Part shown: one piece after another, positions 33,586 through 45,759 of the stretch
Layout of the letters: every line of letters starts with the position of its first letter
Numbering within the stretch: position 1 is the stretch's first letter
From: Adineta vaga
Taxonomy: Eukaryota; Rotifera
Direction of reading: 5' to 3'
NCBI GenBank assembly: GCA_021613535.1
Contig: CP075494.1
Span: forward strand, 310,001 to 374,000
Length of the DNA: 64,000 bases
Program-made: the position numbers and the translations under genes
The notes under the pieces: generated by a model
What the model was told of the DNA's origin: nothing
Database searches by the model: none
The model's input: only the letters and a program-made list of their open reading frames with translations

Positions 33586-34919
33586 ATGATGTCGAACAAC
33601 GACAACAACAAACTGGTAGCTTCTTAACAAAATCAAAACATTTCATTTCTACATTCAATTTATTTCCATCAATACCACCAACAACAAATGAATACGAACT
33701 TCGAAATCAGAAAATATCAACAAGAATATATATTATTTTGTTATTTATTGTATTAACAATTCTTCTATTATATAATTCATTGGCAACTATTACTCAAACT
33801 ATCATTGTTAAAACACCCACTCTTGAACAATATACAAATTTATATGTTAAATATCCTCAAACTCTCACATGTCCATGTACAAAAATCTCAATTAAATATG
33901 AAAGTCTTGTTAATGTTCAATATTCATTTCATGAAGTATGCACAAGTGATTTTGTAACCGATCAATGGATCAATTATCTTGCTGCATCTTTTACAAACAT
34001 AATGGTATGGGCCGTAGACTTTCGTTGGACTGCTTCAAAGTCATTTCAAGCTCTACGTGCATTTTGTGAGCTGATGAATACAACACTTTCAGATAGTTTA
34101 GATCGATTTTATTCAAGTGAATATGTTAGTGCATTTGTTACACCTTCAGAATTACTTCATTCACAAATTCAAGAATCAGTTCATCAATTTAGAATATCAA
34201 CAACAAATAATCTGTTATCTTCTCTTTCTTTAATACGAGACACTACTCAAGGCAATACTTTATATACTGGACAACTGACAAATTTTAAATTATACATTCC
34301 GAATTCTGTTGGTTCTGCAATTTCATACACCGTTCAACACGGTAACTGTACTTGTGATACTTCACCAAAATGTACTGCTCAATCTAGTATGTGGAACTGG
34401 TATAATAACACACATGAGTTCAGTGTACCTGGTTTTTATGAGGGATGTTATATCGTTGAATCGTTATTTCAATCAACTTTAGAATGTTTTTTCAATCAAA
34501 CATGTATAAATGTACTACAATCATATTGTACATCACCAGAACGAATAAATATAACAGCACTCAACTCATCATTGTTAAGTCAACATTCTGTAAATTCAAG
34601 AATACAAGATCTTATCAATTACTTAATGGTAGAAAAATGGAATTCATCGGAAAATTATAAGAATTATTATGATGAATGTCGATCTGAAAAGTGTATTTAT
34701 AGTTATAGTACGAGAAATGGTATTATTTACATAGTGACAACAGTGCTTGGACTTGTCGGTGGTTTGATGACACTTTTGAAACTTATTGTACCACGATTGA
34801 TCAAGTTTGTGAGAGAAAATTTGATAATGCCAAGACCACAAACAGGTAAGAAAGAATTGAAAATGACTTTGAAAACTAATAGATTGTGCATCATTTTATT
34901 ACTGGAATTTCTATTCTGA
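33586..34919 (+). CDS. Two-TM Cys-rich ectodomain protein, tandem module 2
   Basis: The exon begins after a pyrimidine-rich acceptor (TTTTTTCCTTTAAG|) at 33586 in phase 1 (DDVEQRQQQTGSF...). No in-frame ATG precedes the first transmembrane segment, so an upstream exon must supply the start. The body parallels module 1 with the same Cys pattern (CPCTKIS, NCTCDTSPKC, EGCYIVESLFQSTLECF) and the C-terminal TM (IVTTVLGLVGGLMTLLKLIV). The frame runs to TGA 34919, but a donor at 34846 (ACAG|GTAAG) leaves phase 1. It may be the middle part of one three-module transcript or a separate gene with an unseen short first exon. Confidence 0.7.
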
Positions 34920-35282
34920 CTATCTTTGAACGATCATGATGCTTTTCGTCAATAATAAGCACACCGAAAGTTACAATCCCCGAATCGATATAGGAGTCTG
35001 TGTTAGTTTTCATATTTTGTACATGCAGAGTAGGCGAGTGAGTTTTCGATAATCTTATTTTCGTAGAAGTAAATAGACTAAATATTATTTTGATCCAATA
35101 TCTACAGGAATGTTCTTTATCACATATAACTCGTTATTCTATTAACAACTCCCATTCATTGAAACTTATGATGACTCTAGCATATCCCACACTATGATCA
35201 ATACATTCAGAACAAATGAAACACGACTAAAGTTCAACAAGAAATGTTATTATTCTTTGATAAAACTTTTTTCTTCTTTGAG

Positions 35283-36568
35283 ATGATGTCGAACAACGAC
35301 AACAACAAACTGGTAGCTTCTTAACAAAATCAAAACATTTCATTTCTACATTCAATTTATTTCCATCAATACCACCAACAACAAATGAATACGAACTTCG
35401 AAATCAGAAAATATCAACAAGAATATATATTATTTTGTTATTTATTGTATTAACAATTCTTCTATTATATAATTCATTGGCAACTATTACTCAAACTATC
35501 ATTGTTAAAACACCCACTCTTGAACAATATACAAATTTATATGTTAAATATCCTCAAACTCTCACATGTCCATGTACAAAAATCTCAATTAAATATGAAA
35601 GTCTTGTTAATGTTCAATATTCATTTCATGAAGTATGCACAAGTGACTTTGTATCTGATCAATGGATCAATTCACTTATATTAACTTCTAAAAAAGTTAA
35701 AGTGAATTATGACGATTTTCGATGGACAGGAGCATATGCATTTCAAGCTCTACGTGCATTTTGTGAGCTGATGAATACAACACTTTCAGATAGTTTAGAT
35801 CGATTCTATTCAAGTAAATATGTTAGTGCATTTGTTACACCTTCAGAATTATTTCGTTCACAAATCCAAGAGTCAGTTCATCAGTTTAGAATATCAACAA
35901 CAAATAGTCTTTTATTGTCTTTTTCTCTCATACGAGAAACAACTGTAGACAATAGTTTACTTTCTGCACTGCAAACAAATTATTACCTATATGCAATAGA
36001 TGGTGATAGGACTATATACTCAACAGCACGTGTCTATGGTAATTGTAGCTGTGCTTCGTCAGTCACATGTAGTTATGAATCTGCTATGCGAACTTATCCT
36101 GATGGAGAAGTGAAGTTCACTGTGCCTGGATTTTACGTAGGATGTTATACCATTGAATCATTATTTAAGTCAACTTTAGAATGTTTTTTCAATCGAACAT
36201 GTGTTAATATGTTACAATCTTATTTTAATCCTAGTGAACGAATAAATGTAAGATCACTCAATTCATCATTATTAAGTCAATATTCTGTAAGTGCAACGAT
36301 ACAGGATCTTGTGAATCATTTAATGGTAGAAAAATGGAATCCATCCGAAAAATACAAGAATTACTATAATGAATGTCGACCTGAACAATGTATTTATAGT
36401 TATTCAGCGAGAAATGACATTATTTATATTATAACAATATTAATTGGGTTAGTTGGTGGTCTGATAACGGTTTTGAAACTTGTTATACCAACATTAGTAA
36501 AATTCTTCGTCTATTATATTTTAAGGCGAAGAAAATTTTTCACGGAAACATCAAATGTAGGAACTTAA
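35283..36568 (+). CDS. Two-TM Cys-rich ectodomain protein, tandem module 3
   Basis: The exon starts after acceptor TTCTTCTTTGAG| at 35283 in phase 1 and repeats the DDVEQRQQQTG leader of module 2 exactly. It has TM1, the Cys-rich ectodomain (NCSCASSVTC, VGCYTIESLFKSTLECFFNRTC) and TM2 (YIITILIGLVGGLITVLKLV). It ends at TAA 36568 with its own tail (LRRRKFFTETSNVGT) and no splice donor, so this is a true terminal exon. Blocks are identical at DNA level to module 1 (around 36073-36190 against 31570-31690), while neighbouring blocks differ. There is no in-frame start codon near its 5' end. Confidence 0.72.
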
Positions 36569-36907
36569 ATGCTACTAAGCAAATCGCTAAATTCATTCCA
36601 TATCAAATAGTTGCGTGAAGATGAAGATATTTACGTAGCTTAAGAACATTGATAGGCGATGATATATTTAATCACTTATTCAATATGACATTGAAAACAG
36701 ATTATGATTATAACAAATATATTCTCATGCTTTATTCATTGCTTTTGCTTATTTAACAAGAATAAAATAAAAGAAGTTTCAATAAAAAAAGTTTTTTCGA
36801 TGTGTAAATGTGAACGTCTAATTATAGAGATGTGACGCTGGATATCTCGCTTGTTTTCACCCTTAACCACTCCATCGTTGAGAAACGTGTTCGACAATGC
36901 ATTTAAT

Positions 36908-36948
36908 CTTGAGGGTGTGGGTATAAAAGAACACACCCATACCCTCAT
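36908..36948. repeat. Telomere-like palindrome
   Basis: GAGGGTGTGGGT (36911-36922) pairs with ACCCATACCCTC (36935-36946), one G:T difference in 12, with a 12-nt loop. Confidence 0.85.
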
Positions 36949-37650
36949 TTTGAAGATAATGTTTTTTTGACCTTTGACCCAGGTCAAGATCCAAGTTCCT
37001 TTGACTTTTGGACCCATCCAAAACAATATTTCTCTGACTTTTTAAGATTTTAAAACATGATATCTTTTTGTCCTGTCACAAACACACAAGCAAACACCAT
37101 TTTAGTTTTTGTCGTATCACCCTCCCTTCAGACGAGAGAAAAACCTTTTGCCATTCACATTTTTTATGCGAATTTGATAAAAAGAAACCATTTTTTTCAA
37201 AATAAGACAGTCCTGAAAGGGTAAATGTTTGATTGAACATCTTCAAGAAGAATTTCCAAGATAAAAACGATCAGAAACACGTTTTTCTATACACCAGCTT
37301 TTTGATAAAAAATATTCATTAAAATTTTAATATTTATATTTCATAAGTACAGTTCGCCTGTAGAAATTCATCTATTTGCAAGCTGATTTTGACTATGATA
37401 ATCTTTCAAATGAATTATTTTTGCATATTACACATCCGCTTTTTCTCTAATACAAAAGAATATGAATATTAATTAAAAGGATAAAATCCCCTCTGAAATT
37501 AATTTGTTTTATTCTGTAATAGAACTTTTCATAATTTTTTATCAGTCGTCGATTAATTTAAAGAAGCTTTTGTTTGATAAAGAACCCATTTCTTTAGTCA
37601 AATAACTTTAAATATCGACACTATCTTGAGAAAAGCACACATATTTTATC
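36949..37650. other. Intergenic, no gene seen
   Basis: AT-rich upstream region of the next GPCR. Confidence 0.6.
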
Positions 37651-38714
37651 ATGACTACAAATTCTACATTAACAATAATTTTACAAATTACATCTCAATA
37701 TACATTATATTCAAATTTTCTAACAAGTATTGCTGCATTTCTTGGTAATACATTAAATATCTTCGTATTTCTTCGTTTAAAATCTTTTCGAACAAATCGA
37801 TGTATTTTATATTTTATTATTGAATCAATTTCAAATTTTATTTGTGGATTAATGACTTTTATTATAACAATTGTCCCATTAGTATATCATGATATGTCAA
37901 TTGCAACTACATTTACTTGGTGTAAATTACGTCTTTTTATATTTCAAACATCAATATTAACAACATCGTATATGATATGTTTATCTGCTTGTGATCAATT
38001 TTTTTTAACAAATAATCGTTTACATATCAGACAAATGTATACATTAACAACAGCTAGATATTTAGTTTCTATAAGTATTTTATTTAGTATATTTCATAGT
38101 GTTTTATATAGTATTTATACTGAAAGTAATTCATTATTAGGATGTGTTATATTAAATCCAATATGGAATCAATATGCAAAATTTTTCTATTTTCCATTTC
38201 TTTCTGGTTTTTTACCAATTTTTATTGCTTCAGTATTTAGTTTACTTGCTTATGGAAATGTTCGTCGAGTTATTTGTCGACAAATTTCACTTGAACGTCT
38301 TCGATTTGATCATCAAATAACTGCAATGGTTTTAGTTCGTGTCATTGCTTTTGTTATATTTCAATTACCTTATACAATTCATCGTATTTATGCAATTAAT
38401 ATTAATCCTCAACAAATCGATCAAGTACGATCTGCAATTGAACGATTAATTCAAACATTTTTTTATTCATTGATTAATACCAATACTGCAGTAAGATTTC
38501 ATTTTGTTTTTTTTATAGAAAAAAGAAAATAGTTGATGTGTTTTAGATTAATTTTTATCTATTTATGATTATATCGACACGATATCGTCGACAAGTGAAG
38601 TATGTTCTGAAGAAAAAATGTTGGAAACAAATAAAAAATTTCTGTTGTTCGAAAACAAGTCAAATTCAACCAGAAAATACGGCATTTAATGATGAAAATC
38701 TTGAACTTGATTGA
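37651..38714 (+). CDS. Rhodopsin-family GPCR (335 aa)
   Basis: Exon 1 is 37651-38490 and exon 2 is 38547-38714, with a 56-bp GT-AG intron in phase 0. The splice restores TM7 as INTNTAINFYLFMIISTRYRRQVK, the usual N-x-x-x-F-Y layout; reading through instead gives a short nonsense tail. The N-terminus MTTNSTL carries a glycosylation site. TM1 has GNTLN. The TM3 end CDQFFLT replaces DRY. A C-terminal tail of about 35 aa contains CC, a possible palmitoylation site. The same intron position is seen in the minus-strand receptor at 42-43 kb. The ligand is unknown. Confidence 0.88.
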
Positions 38715-38879
38715 ATTGATATTTCTATAATATATAAAATCAATCATTTTTTCGATCTATATTGTGACAAAAGTGGAATGATGTGTATTCTCAATAAAAC
38801 TATTTTATTCCTTTTTGAACGACAATAAAAATGAATAGTGAATGAATTGTTTTGATTTCTTCAATGTATTTTCGATATC

Positions 38880-38946
38880 ATGAGGGTGTGGGTGTGGGTG
38901 GTACATCTATCTAACACGCTCTCTCACCCCCTCACACACACACCCA
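38880..38946. repeat. Telomere-like palindrome
   Basis: TGAGGGTGTGGGTGTGGGTG faces a run of CTCACCCCCTCACACACACACCC. It lies 166 bp after the GPCR stop codon. Confidence 0.75.
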
Positions 38947-39488
38947 TTCTATAAATCATAGTTATCACATCAGAATATTTATTCAACATGTATGTATTAC
39001 TATGAGAATATGGTTGTAATTAATGGATTAGTCAAACACAGAATGAGAATTTTATTTGTACTTTCATTCACCTATTCATTTGTACTCACATCCATGTATA
39101 TTTCTCAATCAGATTCAGTTGTTATCTACTCAAAAATTGTTACTATTTTTGTATTTTACTTAATGATTCGATAAGAATTTTCTGAAAAAGAAAACATTCA
39201 AGAAATATTTCGTGTAAACATAGAGACAACAAAAACGACATGGAAGATTTTTTTCTTCCAAAGAAAAGACTTAACTCTTTCGCTTACATTGATGTAATGC
39301 GCATTTTCTTTTCAGTTTATGCGTAGAAGAAGAACGAAAAAAACTAATATATTTTCATTTACAGAAATTATTTACTTTCTCTTTTTCTTACAACACATCA
39401 GCTTGAAAGACTTGTTACTATTTGGTGCCATTTCTTTTTTTTTTCTTCATATAGACAACTATAAACCAACTCGATAATTACAAATAAA

Positions 39489-39977
39489 ATGAGTCACGGA
39501 GTTTTACAGGTAACCATTGTTGAAGGTCGCAAGTTGAAAGACAAGGACATTGTTGGTAAAGATGATGCATATGTTGAACTTTATTTGGAGAAAGACTACA
39601 AACAACGAACAAAGACAGTTAAAGATACAAACAGTCCAGCATGGAATGAAACATTTACATTGTTTGTAGATTTTCTTGATGTCTCCTTTTAATTGTACGT
39701 CTTCTCATTTCAGTAATTTACGTAAAAATCAAGATGAATTGCATTTACATGTTTATGATGATGATGTAGTTGGTCGAGATTCAATTGGATCAAAGACGGT
39801 TAATTTAAAGAAACATGTATTCGGCAAAGGTCCCTATGATGCTTGGGTCAAATTACCAGCTCATTTAGGTCTTGGTTCACATGGTGAACTTCATGTTATT
39901 ATTCAACATATTGTAAGTCAAATTCTTTAGTAATATGATATCATACACTTGGTCTTTCTTTTTCTTATTAGCCTTGA
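39489..39977 (+). CDS. Single C2-domain protein (125 aa)
   Basis: Three exons, 39489-39661, 39714-39912 and 39972-39977 (introns 52 and 59 bp). The last exon encodes only Pro and stop. The whole protein is one C2 domain: LQVTIVEGRKLKDKD, KDDAYVELYLEKDYKQRT, SPAWNETFTFNL and LHVYDDDVVGRDSIG. The Asp residues of both calcium loops (D in KDDAYV and YDDDVVGRD) are present, so calcium-dependent phospholipid binding is likely. It is cytosolic with no other domain. It is a close paralog of the gene at 60471, which has the same exon layout. Confidence 0.88.
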
Positions 39978-40119
39978 ATAATTCATTGTCAATGAAATCC
40001 AATAACAAAGACATTAAATTATTGACTCTTTTAATTCTAAGAGGTGTGAGTGTGTGTGTGTTTTCTAATTATTAAAATCATCTTGACCAATACTCTCAAT
40101 ATAATGAAAAACATTTTTA

Positions 40120-40680
40120 GTGTACTCAAAAAGTGAGTACACTACTATAATCGGTCTGTGTGTCCGACCGTTCGTTTACATGATAACTCTTCACAACTGT
40201 ATTCGATTGAGCTGAAACTTTGTGTACATAATCGTCTCATCAATATCTCGGTCGAGTTCGAAGATGAGAATGATCTCTCGAGAGATGACTGAGTTATCGA
40301 AAAAATTATCATTATTGGCCAGACCATCCCTGAGGGGGATATAGGGTTTTTTGAAAAATTATTTAAAACATATATGAATCGATTCAGTTTTTAACGCTAA
40401 TTCCGAATATGTTATTGGTTTTGTAGCTAGTCAGAAGGACTATTAAAAGGGGAAAATCGGATCTCCATATCTATTGATATTGATGATCTATTATAAAAAT
40501 GCTAATATGTGTATCTATCATAGATCGTTTATAGATTCATGAGGTTGCATATGGCCGTTATTCCGATAGATTCAAAACGCAGCATGAGAAATCTTGCTCA
40601 TCGAAAAATGTCTGGTGGTAATGTTGATGCGTAGAGATTCTAGAATAGTTCACCTCTCTAATACACTTTTTGTAGTACAC
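40120..40680. mobile_element. Non-autonomous Tc1/mariner-like element (561 bp)
   Basis: GTGTACTCAAAAAGTG at the left end (40120) matches the complement of the right end, GTGTACTACAAAAAGTG, apart from one substitution and a 1-bp length change. The left end also forms a small palindrome (TGTACTC...GAGTACA). The interior has no transposase frame. TA precedes the left end, but the right flank is AT, so the target duplication is unclear. The superfamily assignment is by terminal appearance only. Confidence 0.55.
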
Positions 40681-40689
40681 ATAACTCTC

Positions 40690-41120
40690 GAATAAAATTC
40701 GAAGTTTCCGCATTTATTTATTATTAAAATCTTTGGATTCGTTTACATTACTTATTGTTCAGCAACATAAAGATTTCCGTCAACATCAAATGATAAAACA
40801 GTATAGGATGAGAAAATTGATTTGATTCATTTCCTTCTCCATTACCACCAACAATTAATTCTCCTGCTTCATCTCCTTCACACCAACGAATTATTCGAAG
40901 ATTATAATTCCTTTAGAATGATTCAACTGAGTAAGATTATTTCTTTCACCATTTGCACCAGCAACGAATTTTCCTTCTTTTCCTCTAACTTCATTCTTCT
41001 TCCAATTAGAAACATAAATAAATCCATATTTATCCATTGTTAATCGACAACAATCGATGTTCTCAATATGACCATCGAACTACTCGTCTATTCCAATTGA
41101 TCACTTCGGTTTCCTGCCCC
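40690..41120 (-). pseudogene. NHL-repeat protein remnant
   Basis: Minus-strand blocks in different frames: LTMDKYGFIYVSNWKKNEV then GKFVAGANGE, RIIRWCEGDEAGELIVGGNG, and LSFDVDGNLYVAE. These are NHL beta-propeller repeats (G-x-hydrophobic-YV-x(D/N)-x2-N-x-x-(V/I)). Frameshifts and stops separate them and no intact frame remains. Confidence 0.6.
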
Positions 41121-41280
41121 AATTCGACTTTTTTCCTTTTTATCAACACATTTGTATCGTAATTATATATGAACGATTCTTTACAACAGCTTTGGTTGCA
41201 TCATATGTCTATCGACATGAGAGAACGAAAAGTATTTTTTTGTTTTGCTTGTCTCCGGTTAATTCACTCCGTTCTATCGA

Positions 41281-41932
41281 TGCAGTTCTTTTATCTTTTA
41301 ATTTGGTCTATAAAACTTTTTCTGGTACTAGTCATGATTGGAATTATGAAGATCATGGTTAGTTTATTCACTAAACAAATCATTTGACATATACTTTCTC
41401 TGATATCTCTAGGCCCTTTAATGTAGTCTCAAACATTTCCTGCATGTGGTGGTTCATATCAATCATCAATAAATCTTGATCATTTGAATAATGTTGGAGA
41501 AGCACATTTTGTGTTTATCAATGAAATAACAAAGCAAACAGCAGTTTTGGCATTTATCATTGTCATATCATTCGATGAAGAATCTAGTTCATGATGACGT
41601 CCATACATTAATAGTGCGGTCAGACTTATTCGTGAAGGTTCACAAATACTACAATACATGGGAAATCTGATGGAATTAATGAAAACTGAAAATAATTTTC
41701 AAAATTTTTGGAGATATAATGGCTCATTAACGACACCGCCTTGTACAGAAGGAATTATTTGTAAGGAAAATTATAATTGTTTTCTGTTTAAGAACTCTCC
41801 AACTTTGCTTATTTTTCTTTGTAAAAAGGGACAGTATTTAATGATTATATGAAATTTTCTTACGATGAATTTCAAACATTATCGTTCAATTCAATTGTCA
41901 CACAATCGAATTGTTTACCATTCAACACTTGA
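41281..41932 (+). pseudogene. Alpha-carbonic anhydrase remnant
   Basis: Blocks in order: a signal-like MQFFYLLIWS, then HDWNYEDHG in another frame, then PACGGSYQSSINL, KQTAVLAF, LIREGSQILQYMG, YNGSLTTPPCTEG and NDYMKFSYDEFQ. They match the alpha-CA fold including the YxGSLTTPPC hallmark. A TAG stands where a Trp is expected before SQTFPACGG, and at least two frameshifts occur. Two remnant introns can be recognised. The zinc-ligand His region is missing or unreadable, so the gene is dead. Confidence 0.72.
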
Positions 41933-42196
41933 TCTTAATTCAATAAATTCCATTGAAAATCTATCAAATGATTTATCTTTTAATCGCAATGTCAAATTTA
42001 ACAAAGTTGACAATTATAATTTATTAATATAGTCATGATACATTTAGTTATTGAAAAGAACTTAAACAAATGTAGTAAATTTGTTCGATTGAAATACTAT
42101 TTTCACTTTCAGTTCTGTTTGGTTTATTTGAAGAAGTATATATAGTCATTCTCGTTTGCGATGTTGCACATTCCGGAAAAGTAAAAAAGTTAAATT

Positions 42197-43245
42197 TTAT
42201 TTATCTATCGTAGGTAGAGTTTCTATATGACTGGGATTAATTCGATTTAGTTGACGTCTATTCATATGCATATCATAGAAAACATATTTAGCTTGAGCAC
42301 GAAATCGTTTTGAAACACAAATATAAGTGTAAAATGAATTCTAAAGAAAAGAAAAGGAAAGAAAAAAAACATCTCTATTTTATTCGAGAATAAACAAACA
42401 ATACTTACTCCATTACTAAGAAAAGTCATTGTTAATGTAATTGCACTGACTAATCTTAATTGAGCAAGAAAAATTGGATCCTTATTCGTATTAAATGATG
42501 ATATCGCATATGTTATTGAAAATGGCATATAAGTACAAACATAAACACAAATTTCCACAAGAACCATTGTTGTTAATTGTTTATCTAATTCACGTCGAAC
42601 AAGTGGATTTATTCGTGTTGTTAAATTTCGTGCATTTCGAAAAGCTAATAAACCAAAAATAACAGCAATTAATGGAAAAAGATTTCCATATGTAAAATAA
42701 TATACATAAACATTATATTCAAATAGAATTAGATTAGATGATATACAAAGAGCTGGATTAATTGATGATAATTCATTGAAATAAAGAAAAAACGGTATAG
42801 CATGACCAATCCAAATCAATGTGACAATTATAATGGCGCGATGAGCAATTCGAATATTTGACCATTGTTGCCATCGTTGTCGAGAACATGTTGCAAAATA
42901 TTGATCAATAATAGCTAAACATAAACATGATAGAGCAGAAAAATTACATACTGCAACAACGAAATTTCTCAATTGACAATAAAAGAAAATAACAGATGTA
43001 AAATTAATTGAAAATGCCATTGATATTGCGAGAAATGGTGAACTTAAAATTAATCGAATTAAATTAAACGATGCCATTGACATTAAATAAATTGCACAAG
43101 AATTTTGTCGAAATGTTTTCAAACTAAGAAATATGATGATACTACATAATTCACTAATAATACCAATTAAACAAATAGGAATGGAAACATAAAGAGCAAA
43201 TTTTGATCGAACAAACGAAAGTAAAGTTATATAATCAGTGTTCAT
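42197..43245 (-). CDS. Rhodopsin-family GPCR (326 aa)
   Basis: Exon 1 is 43245-42409 and exon 2 is 42340-42197, with a 68-bp intron in phase 0. The first ATG (MNTDYITLL) is at 43245; the open frame above it begins with TTG. Splicing joins TM7 as LSNGNSFYTYICVSKRFRAQAKY. The TM3 end is IDQYFATC in place of DRY. A tail of about 40 aa follows. The intron position corresponds to that of the 37651 receptor, so they share ancestry. Confidence 0.87.
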
Positions 43246-44219
43246 ATTGAATATTTGCAAATAAGAAAAATCTTCTTTCGAAATACTTTTTCTTCAAATG
43301 GAATGAATAGTCTTAAGAGAGATCAACTATACCGAACAACTGAAATCTACGATGTGAAGTAAATAATCTATTGAATCGTTATAGTTTTGCGTACTCCATT
43401 TTAATATCTCGAGGTTGATCCAATGAGTCTTCGTCATTTTTTACTTTATATATATTTCACTACGTAAGTCTTCATTACCATACAGAAATCATGAATTTAT
43501 CTTGAAGAAATTCTGAGATTATGATTAAAAAATCAAAAGTAGAAGATATGTCTATCGTGCAACAAAACAAATCCATAAAGTTGAAATGAATTTTTGTGTT
43601 TATCTTAGTCAAACAGATAGTGATGGTTGGCAGATACTTATGTTCGAGTAAATCGAAAAAAAAACTTCGATATTCTTTTTAGATCGAATACGATCATAAA
43701 CTTGTTATTAGTTCATTATTAGAGTTGTTTTATTCTCGTAATTGATATTGATGAAATAAAAGGAAAATTGAAAAGAAAAAAAATCATGTTTTCTTTTAAA
43801 TTAAAAAGAAAACTTAAGAATATAGTGAAAACGTATGAACGATGCTTTACAAAATCCAATTAACTCTTTCGAGACTGATGATACACCGTATATATGACAG
43901 ATCTATCATTAAAAGCATTTTGATCGATACTCTCAAGATTATGAAAAAGATTTTCTTAATGTTAATGAAGAGAAATGAATGAAATTCTTGCAAAGGAAGA
44001 ACAAAATATCATCGCTCGTCAACCCTTCATTTATGCCTATAAGAAAAAAAAGTGAAGATTGCACGTCCCTTTCATCGACATAGAGCTTACGTTTTGATTA
44101 ATTTTTAAGCGAACGATTGATTTTCAATTCGATCAAAATAAAATATTGATAACAATTAAAAATAGATTATAGTACATTGATATTTTTCTTGTTTTTCTAC
44201 GTATTGATATTCATTTATT
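43246..44219. other. Intergenic between divergent genes
   Basis: No gene or repeat seen in this AT-rich spacer. It must contain promoters for the GPCR and the xylanase. Confidence 0.6.
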
Positions 44220-45737
44220 ATGAAAAATCATAAAATAATATTATGGTTGATTGTTTCTTTAATCAATAGTGTAATTATTTATGCACAAAATCCAATTGGT
44301 TTAAAACCATCTGCATCTGGTCGTGGTCTTATATTAGGAGCAGCAGTTGGTATACGATATTTGCGAAGTAATGTCGATGATGGTCGATATAGATCTTATT
44401 TTGATCGAAATTTTCAAATGATTGTACCAGGATCAGAACTTATGCCAATGCAAATTTGGAAAGGTGAAAATCAATATAATTTTAATGATTCGGATTGGCT
44501 TTTAGGTGAAACATTGAATTCAACTGGATGGGCTCAACAAAATTATTTTCAAGTTCGTGGTCATACTTTAATTTGGGCTTATGATTCGAGAATACCTCGA
44601 TGGTTACTTGATCAAGAAACATCTATATCATCAGAAAAAGCTAAATCTCTATTGAAGGATTATATTTATACAGTTGTTGGTCGATATCGTGGAAAAATTC
44701 AATGGTGGGATGTTGTAAATGAAGCTATTTCTGATTATAATGAAACTCGACCATTTAATTTACGTACTTCATTCTGGTATCGAAAATTAGGTACAGATTT
44801 TATTAAATATGCTTTTGATTTTGCTCATGATGCGGATCCTTCAGCAAAATTATTTTATAATGAATATAAAATTGAAAATGGAGGATTAAAAGCAGAGAGA
44901 ACACTGACATTTATTAAATGGTTAAAATCTGAAAAAATTCCAATCTATGGTCTTGGAATGCAATGGCATATAAATACAACAAAAGTTATTATTCCGGGTG
45001 ATGAACATTATCAAATAGCTCAACGATTTATTGATCAAAATATAAGTTTAACAATATCAGAACTTGATGTCGCTATTGAAACGAATGGAGGATATCCTAT
45101 TGATCCAAATGCTATACAAAAACAAGCTAATATCTATCATTCTCTATTAAAATATGTTCTTTATTTTTTTCCAAAAATTCCTGCAATGATTACATGGGGT
45201 TATACGGATCGTTTTAGTTGGATTCCTTTAGCGACTAATTATACTAAAGGAGATGGTTTAACATTAGATTGTCAATATCAACCAAAAGCAGCTTATTGGA
45301 AATTACAAGAAGAATTAGCACGTATTCTTACTAATGGAATTTATCGTCTCTCACCACAATCACAATCCAACAAATGTCTTATTAGTAGTTATGATAATGG
45401 TACTGTACAAATTGATATTGGAAATTGTAATAATACAAATCAAAAATGGAATATAACATGGCTTGGAGATGGTACTTATCGATTGTCACCACAGAATATT
45501 GCTAATTATGCACTTAATGCTTATAATGCAACAGCATCAATTGGTACAGTTCAGATAAATAATTGGACAGGTGATTTCAATCAAGAATGGTCTATTACAG
45601 TACAAGGAAATAATACATATGGCATTGCACCACGTAATGCATGGTGGCGAATATTTACAGTCTATGAGACATCGAATATTGGTATTGTCAATCGTATTTA
45701 TGGTGGTCTTCAAAACTGGATTTTAACTATCGTTTAA
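44220..45737 (+). CDS. GH10 endo-xylanase with C-terminal ricin-type lectin-like domain (505 aa)
   Basis: A secreted glycoside hydrolase family 10 enzyme expected to cleave beta-1,4-xylan. Residues 1-22 are a signal peptide. The catalytic (beta/alpha)8 barrel spans about 30-370, with GHTLIWA (113-119), acid/base E168 (WWDVVNEA) and nucleophile E281 (TISELDVAIE). MITWGYTDRFSWIP and PKAAYWKLQ close the barrel. Residues about 372-505 repeat TYRLSPQ...QKWNITW-type units (QxW), a ricin B-like carbohydrate-binding trefoil. All key residues are present. It is intronless over 1.5 kb. GH10 is rare in animals, so an acquired bacterial or fungal gene is likely, though its AT content now matches the host. 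A hairpin begins 23 bp after the stop. Confidence 0.9.
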   Translation: MKNHKIILWLIVSLINSVIIYAQNPIGLKPSASGRGLILGAAVGIRYLRSNVDDGRYRSYFDRNFQMIVPGSELMPMQIWKGENQYNFNDSDWLLGETLNSTGWAQQNYFQVRGHTLIWAYDSRIPRWLLDQETSISSEKAKSLLKDYIYTVVGRYRGKIQWWDVVNEAISDYNETRPFNLRTSFWYRKLGTDFIKYAFDFAHDADPSAKLFYNEYKIENGGLKAERTLTFIKWLKSEKIPIYGLGMQWHINTTKVIIPGDEHYQIAQRFIDQNISLTISELDVAIETNGGYPIDPNAIQKQANIYHSLLKYVLYFFPKIPAMITWGYTDRFSWIPLATNYTKGDGLTLDCQYQPKAAYWKLQEELARILTNGIYRLSPQSQSNKCLISSYDNGTVQIDIGNCNNTNQKWNITWLGDGTYRLSPQNIANYALNAYNATASIGTVQINNWTGDFNQEWSITVQGNNTYGIAPRNAWWRIFTVYETSNIGIVNRIYGGLQNWILTIV

Positions 45738-45759
45738 TAATATTCATTTGTTTCATTAT

